Positions 32,521 through 40,673 of a DNA stretch of 64,000 bases are shown here, in pieces. Position 1 is the first letter of the stretch. Every line of letters begins with the position of its first letter. The notes below the pieces were generated by a model. That model was given only the letters and a program-made list of their open reading frames with translations. It had not been told where the DNA came from and searched no databases. Source of the stretch: Paraburkholderia phenoliruptrix (lineage in GTDB: Bacteria > Pseudomonadota > Gammaproteobacteria > Burkholderiales > Burkholderiaceae); NCBI RefSeq assembly GCF_019511605.1, contig NZ_JAEUAV010000012.1:1-64000 (forward strand), read 5' to 3'. A program made the position numbers and the translations under genes.

Positions 32521-33990
32521 TCAGAACACCGGTTGATAGGCACCCAGCTCGACCTGCACGGACTTGATGCGCGTGTAGTGCTCGAGCGTGGTGATGCCGT
32601 TTTCGCGGCCTACGCCCGATTGTTTATAGCCGCCTACCGGCATCTCCGCGGGTGACTCGCCCCACGTGTTGATCCAGCAAATGCCTGCTTCAAGCCGATG
32701 AATCACGCGATGCGCGCGCGACAGGTTTTCGGTGACGACGCCCGCGGCGAGACCATAGGCAGTGCGATTCGCGCGTGCGATGACTTCCTCTTCATCGTCG
32801 AATGCGAGGATGCTCATGACCGGCCCGAAGATTTCCTCGCGCACGATGCGCATGTCGTCGCGGCAGGAAGTGAACACGGTGGGCTCGACATACTGGCCGC
32901 GGCCGAAATGGCCTTCGCTCAGACGCTTGCCGCCGGCGATCAGGCGCGCGCCTTCCTGTATGCCGCTTTGAATGTAGCCCAACACCTTCTGCAGTTGCAC
33001 GGCGCTCACGAGCGGACCGAAGTTGGTCGTTGCCTCTGTCGGCGCTCCCACGCGAATGCGCTTGACGCGTTCGAGCACCAGAGCCTCGAAGCGCTCCAGC
33101 ACATTGCGCTGCACGAACACGCGCGTGCCGTTCGTGCAGACCTGTCCCGAGCTGAAGAAGTTGGCGCTCATGGCGATGTCGGCGGCACGTTCCAGATTGG
33201 CGTCGTCGAAAACCAGCAACGGCGACTTGCCGCCCAGTTCCATCGTCACTTCCTTAAGCGACGACGCGCCCGCCATCGACATGACTTTCTTGCCGGTTTC
33301 CACGCCGCCGGTAAATGAAATCTTGTCGATGTCCGGATGGCCGGCGAGCAGTGCGCCCACCCGGCCGTCGCCTTGCACGACGTTGAAGACGCCCGGCGGC
33401 ACGCCGGCCTCGGTGTAGATTTCGGCGAGTTTCAGGGCCGTGAGCGGCGTCACTTCGCTCGGCTTGAAGATCATCGCATTGCCCGCGGCAAGCGCCGGCG
33501 CCGACTTCCAGCACGCTATCTGAATCGGATAGTTCCATGCGCCAATGCCCGCGCACACGCCGAGCGGTTCGCGCCGCGTGTACACGAACGACGACGGCCG
33601 CAGCGGAATCTGCTGACCTTCTATGGCGGTCGCCAGCCCCGCGTAATACTCGATCACGTCCGCGCCGGTGACGATGTCCACCGCCTGCGTTTCCGCAATC
33701 GGCTTGCCGGTATCGCGCGTTTCAAGGGTGGCAAGTTCGTCGTTGCGCTCGCGCAGAATCTCGACTGCCCGGCGCAGAATTCGCGAGCGCTGCATGGCCG
33801 TGAGCGCGGCCCACGCGCGCTGACCCTCGCGCGAAGATTGCACCGCGCGGTCGATGTCCGCGGCGCTTGCCTGTTGCACGGCAGCCAGCGTTTCGCCGGT
33901 CGCGGGGTCGACGGTGTCGAAGGTTTCACCGCTGGTCGCCTCGACATAGGCGCCGCCGATATAGAGACGTTGCGTTTCGAATACCGCCAT
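32521..33990 (-). CDS. betB: Betaine-aldehyde dehydrogenase
   Basis: A 489-residue NAD(P)-dependent aldehyde dehydrogenase that makes glycine betaine in the cytoplasm. The catalytic Cys is in 'SSGQVCTNGTRV' and the general-base Glu in 'TMELGGKSPLL'. 'GAWNYPIQIACWKSAPALAAGNAMIFKPSE' spans the cofactor region. The ATG at 33990 (MAVFET) follows a GGAGC-type ribosome site and fits the family start; the longer open frame is not needed. It sits 63 bases after betI and 10 bases before betA. Confidence 0.95.
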   Translation of the reverse strand: MAVFETQRLYIGGAYVEATSGETFDTVDPATGETLAAVQQASAADIDRAVQSSREGQRAWAALTAMQRSRILRRAVEILRERNDELATLETRDTGKPIAETQAVDIVTGADVIEYYAGLATAIEGQQIPLRPSSFVYTRREPLGVCAGIGAWNYPIQIACWKSAPALAAGNAMIFKPSEVTPLTALKLAEIYTEAGVPPGVFNVVQGDGRVGALLAGHPDIDKISFTGGVETGKKVMSMAGASSLKEVTMELGGKSPLLVFDDANLERAADIAMSANFFSSGQVCTNGTRVFVQRNVLERFEALVLERVKRIRVGAPTEATTNFGPLVSAVQLQKVLGYIQSGIQEGARLIAGGKRLSEGHFGRGQYVEPTVFTSCRDDMRIVREEIFGPVMSILAFDDEEEVIARANRTAYGLAAGVVTENLSRAHRVIHRLEAGICWINTWGESPAEMPVGGYKQSGVGRENGITTLEHYTRIKSVQVELGAYQPVF

Positions 33991-34053
33991 TGCTTGCTCC
34001 TTGATAAAGATCTCGCCGGGCGTTGGCGTGCTGCCGCGCAGCGCCAAATAAGG

Positions 34054-34641
34054 CTATTCGCGTGCCGCCAGAACCAGGTCGATGTATTCGTTTGCCACGC
34101 GCAGCGCCGCTTTCGTGTCGAACGGTTCGCCGGACAATGCGCCGCGCAGCCACAATCCGTCGATTAGTGCGGCAAGCCCGCTGGCCGCGCGCCGTGCTGC
34201 CGCGCGCGGCAGCGCTTTCGAAAAGTCCGCGCACAGATTGGAGTTCAGACGGCGCGTATTCACGTACTGCAAGCGCCGCAAGTGCGGCTTGTGCATGCTC
34301 TCCGACCAGAATGCGAGCCACGTCTTCATGACGGGCGCACTGGTCTGTTCAGCGTCGAAGTTGGCCGCCACCACCGCGCGCAGTTTCGAGCGCGGGTCGG
34401 CCTTCGCCGCACGCCGCCGCCGCGCGGTGGCCTGCCACAAATCTCGCAGCACATGTCGCATGGTGGCTTCGAGCAGACCGTCCTTGTCGCCGAAGTAGTG
34501 GCTGACGATGCCGGTGGAAATGCTCGCGCGCTGCGCGACCGAGGCCAGCGTGGCCCCGGCGAGGCCGGTCTGGTCGATGGTGAGCAGCGTCGCGTCGATC
34601 AGCTGAGCGCGGCGGATTTCGCGCATTCCGAGCTTGGGCAT
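34054..34641 (-). CDS. betI: TetR-type repressor BetI
   Basis: A 195-residue TetR family regulator matching BetI throughout. The N-terminal helix-turn-helix is about residues 28-50 ('LASVAQRASISTGIVSHYFG'). BetI represses bet genes and releases DNA in the presence of choline. It is the first gene of betIBA and lies next to a well-preserved BetI-type palindrome at 34728-34750. There is no betT gene beside it, in contrast to E. coli. Confidence 0.95.
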   Translation of the reverse strand: MPKLGMREIRRAQLIDATLLTIDQTGLAGATLASVAQRASISTGIVSHYFGDKDGLLEATMRHVLRDLWQATARRRRAAKADPRSKLRAVVAANFDAEQTSAPVMKTWLAFWSESMHKPHLRRLQYVNTRRLNSNLCADFSKALPRAAARRAASGLAALIDGLWLRGALSGEPFDTKAALRVANEYIDLVLAARE

Positions 34642-34727
34642 GGGGTTGATGTGCAGATTGAGTGACGCGCGGCCGGCAGGCGGTTCGCGTGCTGCGGGGC
34701 CTATTCGATCGACGCATGGTAGTTTTT

Positions 34728-34750
34728 TTATATTGAACGGTCAATCAATA
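34728..34750. promoter_or_regulatory. BetI operator
   Basis: A 23-bp AT-rich palindrome. On the plus strand it reads TTATATTGAACG followed by GTCAATCAATA. On the minus strand it starts TATTGATTGACC and ends GTTCAATATAA, which is nearly identical to the E. coli BetI site as I recall it. It lies 87 bases before betI and 144 bases before fdhA, in the divergent promoter region (34642-34893), so it may control both sides. The rest of that 252-bp region shows nothing else distinctive. Confidence 0.8.
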
Positions 34751-34893
34751 AAAACAGGGCGCGGCAGGTATGTCGGTTGGAGTCAAACCCGTGTCGCGTT
34801 GGGTGTAGGTGGTGATGCACGACGGGCGCTACGCTCGTTGAACGGCGTGCGGCGCACAGGCCGCGCACCGCTTACAGGACATGGAGACAATCA

Positions 34894-36093
34894 ATGAGCA
34901 GCAATCGCGGCGTCGTCTATCTGGGACAGGGCAAGGTTGAAGTGCAATCCATCGACTATCCGAAGATGGTCGACCCACGTGGCCGTGCAATCGGTCACGG
35001 TGTGATTCTGAAGGTAGTCAGCACGAATATTTGCGGCTCGGACCAGCACATGGTGCGCGGTCGCACCACTGCCGAGGTCGGCCTCGTGCTCGGCCACGAA
35101 ATTACCGGCGAAGTAATCGAAGTGGGCCGCGACGTGGAAATGCTCGCCATCGGCGATCTCGTCTCGGTGCCGTTCAATGTGGCTTGCGGCCGGTGCCCGA
35201 CCTGCAAGTCGCAGCATACGGGCGTGTGCCTGAACGTCAATCCTTCGCGCGCGGGCGGCGCATACGGATATGTTGACATGGGCGGCTGGATCGGCGGCCA
35301 GGCCGAGTACGTGATGGTGCCGTACGCCGATTTCAATCTGCTGAAGTTTCCCGACCGCGCGCAGGCCATGGCGAAGATCCGCGACCTGACATGCCTGTCC
35401 GATATTCTCCCCACCGGCTATCACGGCGCGGTCATGGCAGGCGTGAAGCCCGGCGCGACGGTCTACATCGCGGGTGCGGGGCCGGTCGGCATGGCGGCGG
35501 CCGCGTCGGCGCGCCTATTGGGCGCGGCATGTACGATTGTCGGCGACATGAACGAAGCGCGCCTCGCGCATGCCCGCAAGATGGGTTTCGAAACGGTGGA
35601 CTTGTCGAAAGACGCGACGCTCGGCGAACAGATCGAGCAGATTCTCGGCAAACCGGAAGTGGATTGCGCGGTGGATTGCGTGGGCTTCGAGGCGCACGGC
35701 CACGGCAGTAGCGGTTCGCATGAAGAGGCGCCGGCCACCGTGCTCAACTCGCTGATGGAAATCACGCGGGCCGCGGGCGCGATCGGCATTCCGGGCCTCT
35801 ACGTGACCGACGATCCGGGCGCCGTTGACGCCGCCGCGCGCAAAGGCAGCCTGAGCATCCGTTTCGGCCTTGGTTGGGCGAAGTCGCATTCGTTCCACAC
35901 CGGCCAGACGCCGGTTATGAAGTACAACCACAATCTGATGCAGGCGATCTTGTGGGACCGCCTGCCGATTGCGGACATCGTGAACGTGACGGTGGTGTCG
36001 CTCGATCAGGCGCCGGACGGCTATCGCCAGTTCGACGGCGGCGCGCCGCGCAAGTTCGTGATCGATCCGCACGGGCTGCTGAAGGCGGCGTGA
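34894..36093 (+). CDS. fdhA: Glutathione-independent formaldehyde dehydrogenase
   Basis: A 399-residue zinc-dependent dehydrogenase of the Pseudomonas FdhA type, which oxidises formaldehyde to formate with tightly bound NAD and no glutathione. The catalytic zinc ligands start at 'CGSDQHM', with 'GHEITGEV' following. The structural zinc cysteines are in 'CGRCPTCKSQHTGVC'. The Rossmann motif is 'YIAGAGPVGMAAAASARLLG'. A ribosome site (GGAGA) precedes the ATG. Placed back to back with betIBA, it handles the formaldehyde released when betaine is demethylated. Confidence 0.95.
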   Translation: MSSNRGVVYLGQGKVEVQSIDYPKMVDPRGRAIGHGVILKVVSTNICGSDQHMVRGRTTAEVGLVLGHEITGEVIEVGRDVEMLAIGDLVSVPFNVACGRCPTCKSQHTGVCLNVNPSRAGGAYGYVDMGGWIGGQAEYVMVPYADFNLLKFPDRAQAMAKIRDLTCLSDILPTGYHGAVMAGVKPGATVYIAGAGPVGMAAAASARLLGAACTIVGDMNEARLAHARKMGFETVDLSKDATLGEQIEQILGKPEVDCAVDCVGFEAHGHGSSGSHEEAPATVLNSLMEITRAAGAIGIPGLYVTDDPGAVDAAARKGSLSIRFGLGWAKSHSFHTGQTPVMKYNHNLMQAILWDRLPIADIVNVTVVSLDQAPDGYRQFDGGAPRKFVIDPHGLLKAA

Positions 36094-36120
36094 ACGCGTC
36101 GGAGTAGAAGCGCGCAATAG

Positions 36121-36157
36121 AAAACGCGTTGAACGCAAGCTCGTTCAACGCGTTTTT
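36121..36157. terminator. Bidirectional terminator between fdhA and the GbdR-like gene
   Basis: A perfect 15-bp stem (AAAACGCGTTGAACG / CGTTCAACGCGTTTT) with a six-base loop, with T runs on both strands. It lies between the convergent stop codons at 36093 and 36203. Confidence 0.95.
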
Positions 36158-36202
36158 GCCGATATGGACGATAGAGCTTAAACAGGCGCAGCGCGGCGCT
36201 TT

Positions 36203-37201
36203 TCAGGCCGCCAGCACCGGCGGCGCGGAAGACAGCGAAGGCGCCTGCTTGCGACGCTCGCGCGTGGGCGCGGTGCCGAATGCATCGCGATAGCTCTTCG
36301 AAAAGTGGCACGCCGACTGGAAGCCGCACGCCATCGTAATGTTCATGATCGACATATCGGTTTGCAGCAGCAGCTCGCGTGCGCGCCGCAAACGCAGTGT
36401 CAGATAGTAGTGCGTCGGCGTCATGCCGAGATGCTCGCGGAACAGTCGCTGCAACTGACGTTGCGACATGCCGGCAAGGCGTGCCAGTTCCTCGCGCGAC
36501 AGCGGTTCTTCAATGTTGTTCTCCATCAGCGAGATCACTTCGAACAGCGACTTGTTGGCCGAACCGAGCCGCGCCACAAGCGGCATTTTCTGTTGTGCGC
36601 TCGTGTCGCGCACATGCTCGACGATGAACTGCTCGGCGATCTGCGTAACGCGTGCGGTGCCCACGCGCGGCGCGATCAGGTTCAGCATCATGTCGAGCGG
36701 TGCGACGCCGCCCGTACAGGTCACGCGATCGCGGTCCACCACGAACAGTTCTTTCAGAAAGCGCGTATCGGGAAACTCTTCCTTGAGCGCCGACATGTTC
36801 TCCCAGTGAATTGCACATGCATAGCCAGCGAGCAGGCCGGCACGCGCGAGCGCATAAGTGCCGGTGCACAGACTGCCGAGCACGCAACCCATGCGCGCAA
36901 AACGGCGCAATGCCGACAGATGCGCGGGAGTGGTCGCGCGTTGTACGTCAATGCCGCCGATCACGAACACGATGTCGGGCTGGCCGACACATTCGACCGG
37001 ACCGGTGTCGACGGACAGTCCATTACTCGCGGTCACCGGGCCGCCCTCGGGGCTGACGATCGACCAGCGATAAAGCGTCTGTCCCGTCAGGTAGTTCGCC
37101 ATGCGCAGCACTTCGATCGCATTGGTGAACGCGATCATCGTGAAGTTCGGAACGGGCATGAAGGCGAAATGCGACAGTGACGCCGTGCGATCGGTGGACA
37201 T
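36203..37201 (-). CDS. GbdR-like GlxA/AraC family regulator
   Basis: A 332-residue regulator with a DJ-1/GATase1-like N-terminal domain ('GSLCTGTYALARAG') and a C-terminal AraC DNA-binding domain ('LARLAGMSQRQLQRLFREHLG', 'CGFQSACHFSKSYRDAFG'). It is divergent from the ten-gene glyA-to-betaine-binding-protein unit. In Pseudomonas, GbdR activates gbcAB, dgcAB, soxBDAG, glyA1, purU2 and sdaB when glycine betaine or dimethylglycine is present. Context makes this the best GbdR counterpart of the three GlxA-type regulators in the window, but the one at 17080-18078 is very similar. An inverted repeat at 37237-37257 lies 36 bases before its start. Confidence 0.85.
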   Translation of the reverse strand: MSTDRTASLSHFAFMPVPNFTMIAFTNAIEVLRMANYLTGQTLYRWSIVSPEGGPVTASNGLSVDTGPVECVGQPDIVFVIGGIDVQRATTPAHLSALRRFARMGCVLGSLCTGTYALARAGLLAGYACAIHWENMSALKEEFPDTRFLKELFVVDRDRVTCTGGVAPLDMMLNLIAPRVGTARVTQIAEQFIVEHVRDTSAQQKMPLVARLGSANKSLFEVISLMENNIEEPLSREELARLAGMSQRQLQRLFREHLGMTPTHYYLTLRLRRARELLLQTDMSIMNITMACGFQSACHFSKSYRDAFGTAPTRERRKQAPSLSSAPPVLAA

Positions 37202-37747
37202 GGTGAGGAGTGATTCCTTCGAATCTATAGTGTCGCGTCGCTGGGGGGAGCAGCGACCTATGTAATTTTGAGTACTAGCGCAACTACCATGCCATCAGGC
37301 TAAACCCTTGGTTGTCGCGGCTTGCGCGTAGGCGGCGCTGTGAATCGCGGCACGCGAGGCACCACAACAGCGCCGCGCGCTATCGCGCATCGCACCGCGA
37401 ACGCGCATTGCGTTCAGCCGCAGTGCAGCATTGCCTTTTCGGCGAACGATCGTGCGATACACCTTCGCGGTCGTGCGTCGGGCGCATGCATTAGTGCGAT
37501 TAATGGTTAACCAGCGCTTTTCACCAGTGACTAAACCGCCTCTGCCAATTGCGCAAAGGCGGTTTCCCGCGCGACTTGTCGAAAATGGTCGCCTATGGCG
37601 GAAAAGGTAAAGAACGCGTCTGAATTCATAAATTGACGCGCCAAGCAAGCGTCAAGAATAGACGTACGCAATCCGGCGTCGGCAGGGCAGAAACGAAGGC
37701 CTGTCAACGCTTGCAGCGCCTAACGTCAACGACTCTACGGACCTTCC
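37202..37747. promoter_or_regulatory. Divergent regulatory region, GbdR-like gene and glyA unit
   Basis: 546 bases without a supported gene. Elements seen: GTCGCTG-N7-CAGCGAC (37237-37257) near the regulator start; a 9-bp hairpin AAACCGCCT / AGGCGGTTT with a 15-nt loop (37533-37565); and TTGACGC-N9-GCGTCAA (37633-37655) about 93 bases before glyA. I compared it by eye with the glycine riboswitch pattern and did not find it. Confidence 0.4.
37633..37655. promoter_or_regulatory. Candidate activator site upstream of glyA
   Basis: A perfect inverted repeat TTGACGC / GCGTCAA with a nine-base spacer, 93 bases before the glyA start. AraC-family activators usually bind direct or loosely inverted half sites just upstream of -35, so position fits. 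Identity as a GbdR site is inference. One arm recurs upstream of sdaA at 20692. Confidence 0.35.
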
Positions 37748-39022
37748 ATGTCGAACCCGAATCCTTTCTTTGAAGATTCGCTCTCCGCGCGCGATGCGGC
37801 GGTGCGCGGCGCAATTCTGAAAGAACTCGAACGCCAGCAGTCGCAAGTCGAACTGATCGCGTCGGAAAACATCGTGTCGCGCGCGGTGCTCGAAGCGCAA
37901 GGCTCGGTTCTGACCAACAAGTATGCCGAAGGTTATCCGGGCAAGCGTTACTACGGTGGTTGCGAATATGTCGACGAGATCGAGACGCTGGCGCTCGATC
38001 GGATCAAGCAGCTCTTTAACGCAAAGTTCGCGAACGTACAGCCGCATTCGGGTGCGCAGGCCAACGGCGCGGTCATGCTCGCGCTGGTGAAGCCGGGCGA
38101 CACGGTGCTCGGCATGTCGCTCGACGCGGGCGGTCACCTCACGCACGGCGCGAAGCCGGCGCTTTCCGGCAAGTGGTTCAACGCGGTGCAGTACGGCGTG
38201 AATCGCGACACGCTGCTGATCGACTATGAGCAGATCGAAGAACTCGCGCAGCAGCACAAACCCGCGTTGCTGATTGCGGGCTTCTCCGCGTATCCGCGTG
38301 CGCTGGACTTCAAGCGGTTGCGCGCGATTGCCGACAGCGTCGGCGCGAAGCTGATGGTGGATATGGCTCACATCGCGGGCGTGATTGCGGCGGGACGTCA
38401 TGCGAATCCGGTCGAACATGCTCACGTGGTCACGTCGACCACGCACAAGACGTTGCGCGGCCCGCGCGGCGGTTTCGTGCTGACGAATGACGAAGAGATT
38501 GCGAAGAAGATCAACTCGGCGGTGTTCCCGGGCCTGCAGGGCGGCCCGCTGATGCATGTGATTGCCGGCAAGGCGGTCGCGTTCGGCGAGGCGCTGCAAC
38601 CGGGCTTCAAGACCTACATCGACAGTGTGCTCGCCAACGCGCAGGCGCTCGGCGAAGTGCTGAAAAACGGCGGCGTGGATCTCGTCACGGGCGGCACGGA
38701 CAACCATCTGCTGCTGGTCGATTTGCGTCCCAAGGGGCTAAAGGGCAATCAGGTCGAGCAGGCGCTGGAGCGCGCGGGCATCACCTGCAACAAGAACGGC
38801 ATTCCATTCGATACGGAAAAGCCGACCGTCACCTCCGGCGTGCGCCTCGGCACGCCGGCAGGCACGACGCGCGGCTTCGGCGTGAACGAGTTCCGCGACG
38901 TGGGCCGTCTGATCGTGGAAGTGCTGGACGCGCTGCGCGAACACCCCGAAGGCCATGCGGCCACCGAACAACGCGTGCGCCGCGAGATCTTTGCGCTGTG
39001 CGAGCGCTTCCCCATCTACTAA
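37748..39022 (+). CDS. glyA: Serine hydroxymethyltransferase
   Basis: A 424-residue PLP enzyme that interconverts glycine plus 5,10-methylene-tetrahydrofolate with serine. The PLP lysine is in 'TSTTHKTLRGPRGG' and 'LIASENIVSRAVLEAQGSVL' spans the N-terminal substrate region. In this setting it is the dedicated catabolic copy (like Pseudomonas glyA1): it captures both glycine and methylene-THF made by sarcosine oxidase and passes serine to SdaA. It heads a run of ten genes on the plus strand ending at 50289. Confidence 0.95.
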   Translation: MSNPNPFFEDSLSARDAAVRGAILKELERQQSQVELIASENIVSRAVLEAQGSVLTNKYAEGYPGKRYYGGCEYVDEIETLALDRIKQLFNAKFANVQPHSGAQANGAVMLALVKPGDTVLGMSLDAGGHLTHGAKPALSGKWFNAVQYGVNRDTLLIDYEQIEELAQQHKPALLIAGFSAYPRALDFKRLRAIADSVGAKLMVDMAHIAGVIAAGRHANPVEHAHVVTSTTHKTLRGPRGGFVLTNDEEIAKKINSAVFPGLQGGPLMHVIAGKAVAFGEALQPGFKTYIDSVLANAQALGEVLKNGGVDLVTGGTDNHLLLVDLRPKGLKGNQVEQALERAGITCNKNGIPFDTEKPTVTSGVRLGTPAGTTRGFGVNEFRDVGRLIVEVLDALREHPEGHAATEQRVRREIFALCERFPIY

Positions 39023-39040
39023 GAACGCCTGGAGCAAACG

Positions 39041-40012
39041 ATGAGCAATCTGCACGAAAACAGCATCATCATCGACGGTCTGAACATTTCGAAGTTCGAG
39101 CGCTCGGTGTTCGAGGACATGCGCAAGGGCGGCGTGACCGCGGTGAACTGCACCGTGTCGGTGTGGGAGAGCTTCCAGAAGACGGTCGACAACATTGCGG
39201 AGATGAAGCAGCAGATCCGCGAATATGGCGAGATTCTGACGCTCGTGCGTACGACCGACGACATTTTCCGCGCGAAGAAAGAGAACAAGACGGGCATTAT
39301 TTTCGGCTTCCAGAATGCACACGCGTTCGAAGACAACCTTGGCTATATTGAGGCATTCAAGGATCTCGGCGTGAACGTGGTGCAGCTTTGCTACAACACG
39401 CAGAACCTCGTCGGCACCGGCTGTTATGAGCGCGACGGCGGCCTGTCGGGTTACGGCCGCGAAGTGATCCAGGAGATGAACCGCGTCGGCATCATGGTCG
39501 ATCTCTCGCATGTGGGCGGCAAGACTTCGTCCGAAGCAATTGCGGCTTCGAAAAAGCCGGTGTGCTATTCGCACTGCTGCCCGTCGGGCCTGAAAGAGCA
39601 TCCGCGCAACAAGAGCGACGAGCAGCTGAAAGAGATTGCGGACGCAGGCGGTTTTGTCGGCGTCACGATGTTTGCTCCGTTCCTCAAGCGCGGTGCGGAC
39701 GCGACTGTCGACGACTATCTCGAGGCAATCGAATACGTGGTCGATCTGATCGGCGAAGATCAGGTCGGCATAGGCACCGACTTCACGCAAGGCTACAGCA
39801 CCGAATTCTTCGACTGGATCACCCACGACAAGGGCCGCTATCGCCAGTTGACGAACTTCGGCAAGGTCGTGAACCCGGAAGGCATTCGGACCATCGGCGA
39901 GTTTCCGAATCTGACCGCCGCGATGGAGCGCGCGGGCTGGAGCGAGACACGCATCAAGAAGATCATGGGCGAGAACTGGGTGCGCGTTTTCGGCGAAGTG
40001 TGGAAGGTCTGA
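39041..40012 (+). CDS. Membrane-dipeptidase-like protein of the betaine locus, altered metal site
   Basis: A 323-residue protein of the renal (M19) dipeptidase fold, 19 bases after glyA. The two C-terminal-side ligands look kept (His157 in 'DLSHVGG', His178 in 'CYSHCCP', Asp247 in 'IGTDFTQG'). However, the N-terminal metal motif that normally reads Asp-Gly-His-Asn-Asp is here 'DGLNI' (Leu14, Ile16), and the usual bridging Glu of the 'EG' strand is Gln91 ('FGFQNAH'). A normal two-zinc peptidase site is therefore unlikely. A homologue stands in the same place in the Pseudomonas GbdR regulon (PA5396). Role in betaine use unknown. Confidence 0.85.
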   Translation: MSNLHENSIIIDGLNISKFERSVFEDMRKGGVTAVNCTVSVWESFQKTVDNIAEMKQQIREYGEILTLVRTTDDIFRAKKENKTGIIFGFQNAHAFEDNLGYIEAFKDLGVNVVQLCYNTQNLVGTGCYERDGGLSGYGREVIQEMNRVGIMVDLSHVGGKTSSEAIAASKKPVCYSHCCPSGLKEHPRNKSDEQLKEIADAGGFVGVTMFAPFLKRGADATVDDYLEAIEYVVDLIGEDQVGIGTDFTQGYSTEFFDWITHDKGRYRQLTNFGKVVNPEGIRTIGEFPNLTAAMERAGWSETRIKKIMGENWVRVFGEVWKV

Positions 40013-40065
40013 GCCTCCACCTCGTTCAGCCAGACAAATCACCCTATAAAAAGCGGAGTCTCCAC

Positions 40066-40602
40066 ATGCAACCCCAACTGCCTATCGACGTCGATCCGAA
40101 CACCGGCGTCTGGACCACCGACGCGTTGCCGATGCTGTACGTGCCGCGTCATTTCTTCACCAACAACCATACGGCCGTGGAAGAAGCGCTCGGCGCCGAG
40201 ACGTATGCCGAGATTCTGTACAAGGCCGGCTACAAGTCCGCGTACTTCTGGTGCGACAAGGAAGCGAAGCAGCACGGGATTGCCGGCATGGCGGTGTTCG
40301 AACATTACCTGAAGCGGCTCTCGCAGCGCGGCTGGGGCATCTTCACGATTGCTGAAGCCGACCCGTCCACTTCGCACGCGCGTATCGAGCTGCATCATTC
40401 GTCGTTCGTGCTCGCGCAGCCTGGCAAGGTAGGCAAGCTCTGCTACATGTTCGCCGGCTGGTTCGCGGGCGCCATGGATTGGGTCAACGACACGGCGCCA
40501 GACTCGTCGCGCAAGGGCCCGCGCTCGCAATCTCGCGAAGCGAGCTGCGCAGCGGAAGGCCACGATCATTGCGTGTTCGAAGTGTCGCCGCTCGCCGCGT
40601 GA
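40066..40602 (+). CDS. DUF5943 / V4R-like protein of the betaine locus
   Basis: A 178-residue cytoplasmic protein. It corresponds in position and type to PA5397 of the Pseudomonas betaine regulon, annotated as a DUF5943 or 4-vinyl-reductase-like (V4R) small-molecule-binding protein. The V4R-type end contains two Cys and two His ('ASCAAEGHDHCVFEV'), which could bind a metal. The ATG at 40066 is preceded by AAGCGGAG. It sits between the dipeptidase-like gene and dgcA. Function is unknown; a sensory or enzyme-assembly role is inference. Confidence 0.75.
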   Translation: MQPQLPIDVDPNTGVWTTDALPMLYVPRHFFTNNHTAVEEALGAETYAEILYKAGYKSAYFWCDKEAKQHGIAGMAVFEHYLKRLSQRGWGIFTIAEADPSTSHARIELHHSSFVLAQPGKVGKLCYMFAGWFAGAMDWVNDTAPDSSRKGPRSQSREASCAAEGHDHCVFEVSPLAA

Positions 40603-40673
40603 CGCGCTGACGAGCGGGCCTTAACTGCTCACGGCATAGCACTACCAGTCATATCATTCCGAGGTCGATCGCA

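Noticed and set aside
37202..37747. Glycine riboswitch upstream of glyA
   Set aside because: The conserved tandem aptamer sequence and stems were not found by eye. The visible inverted repeats look like protein sites or simple hairpins.
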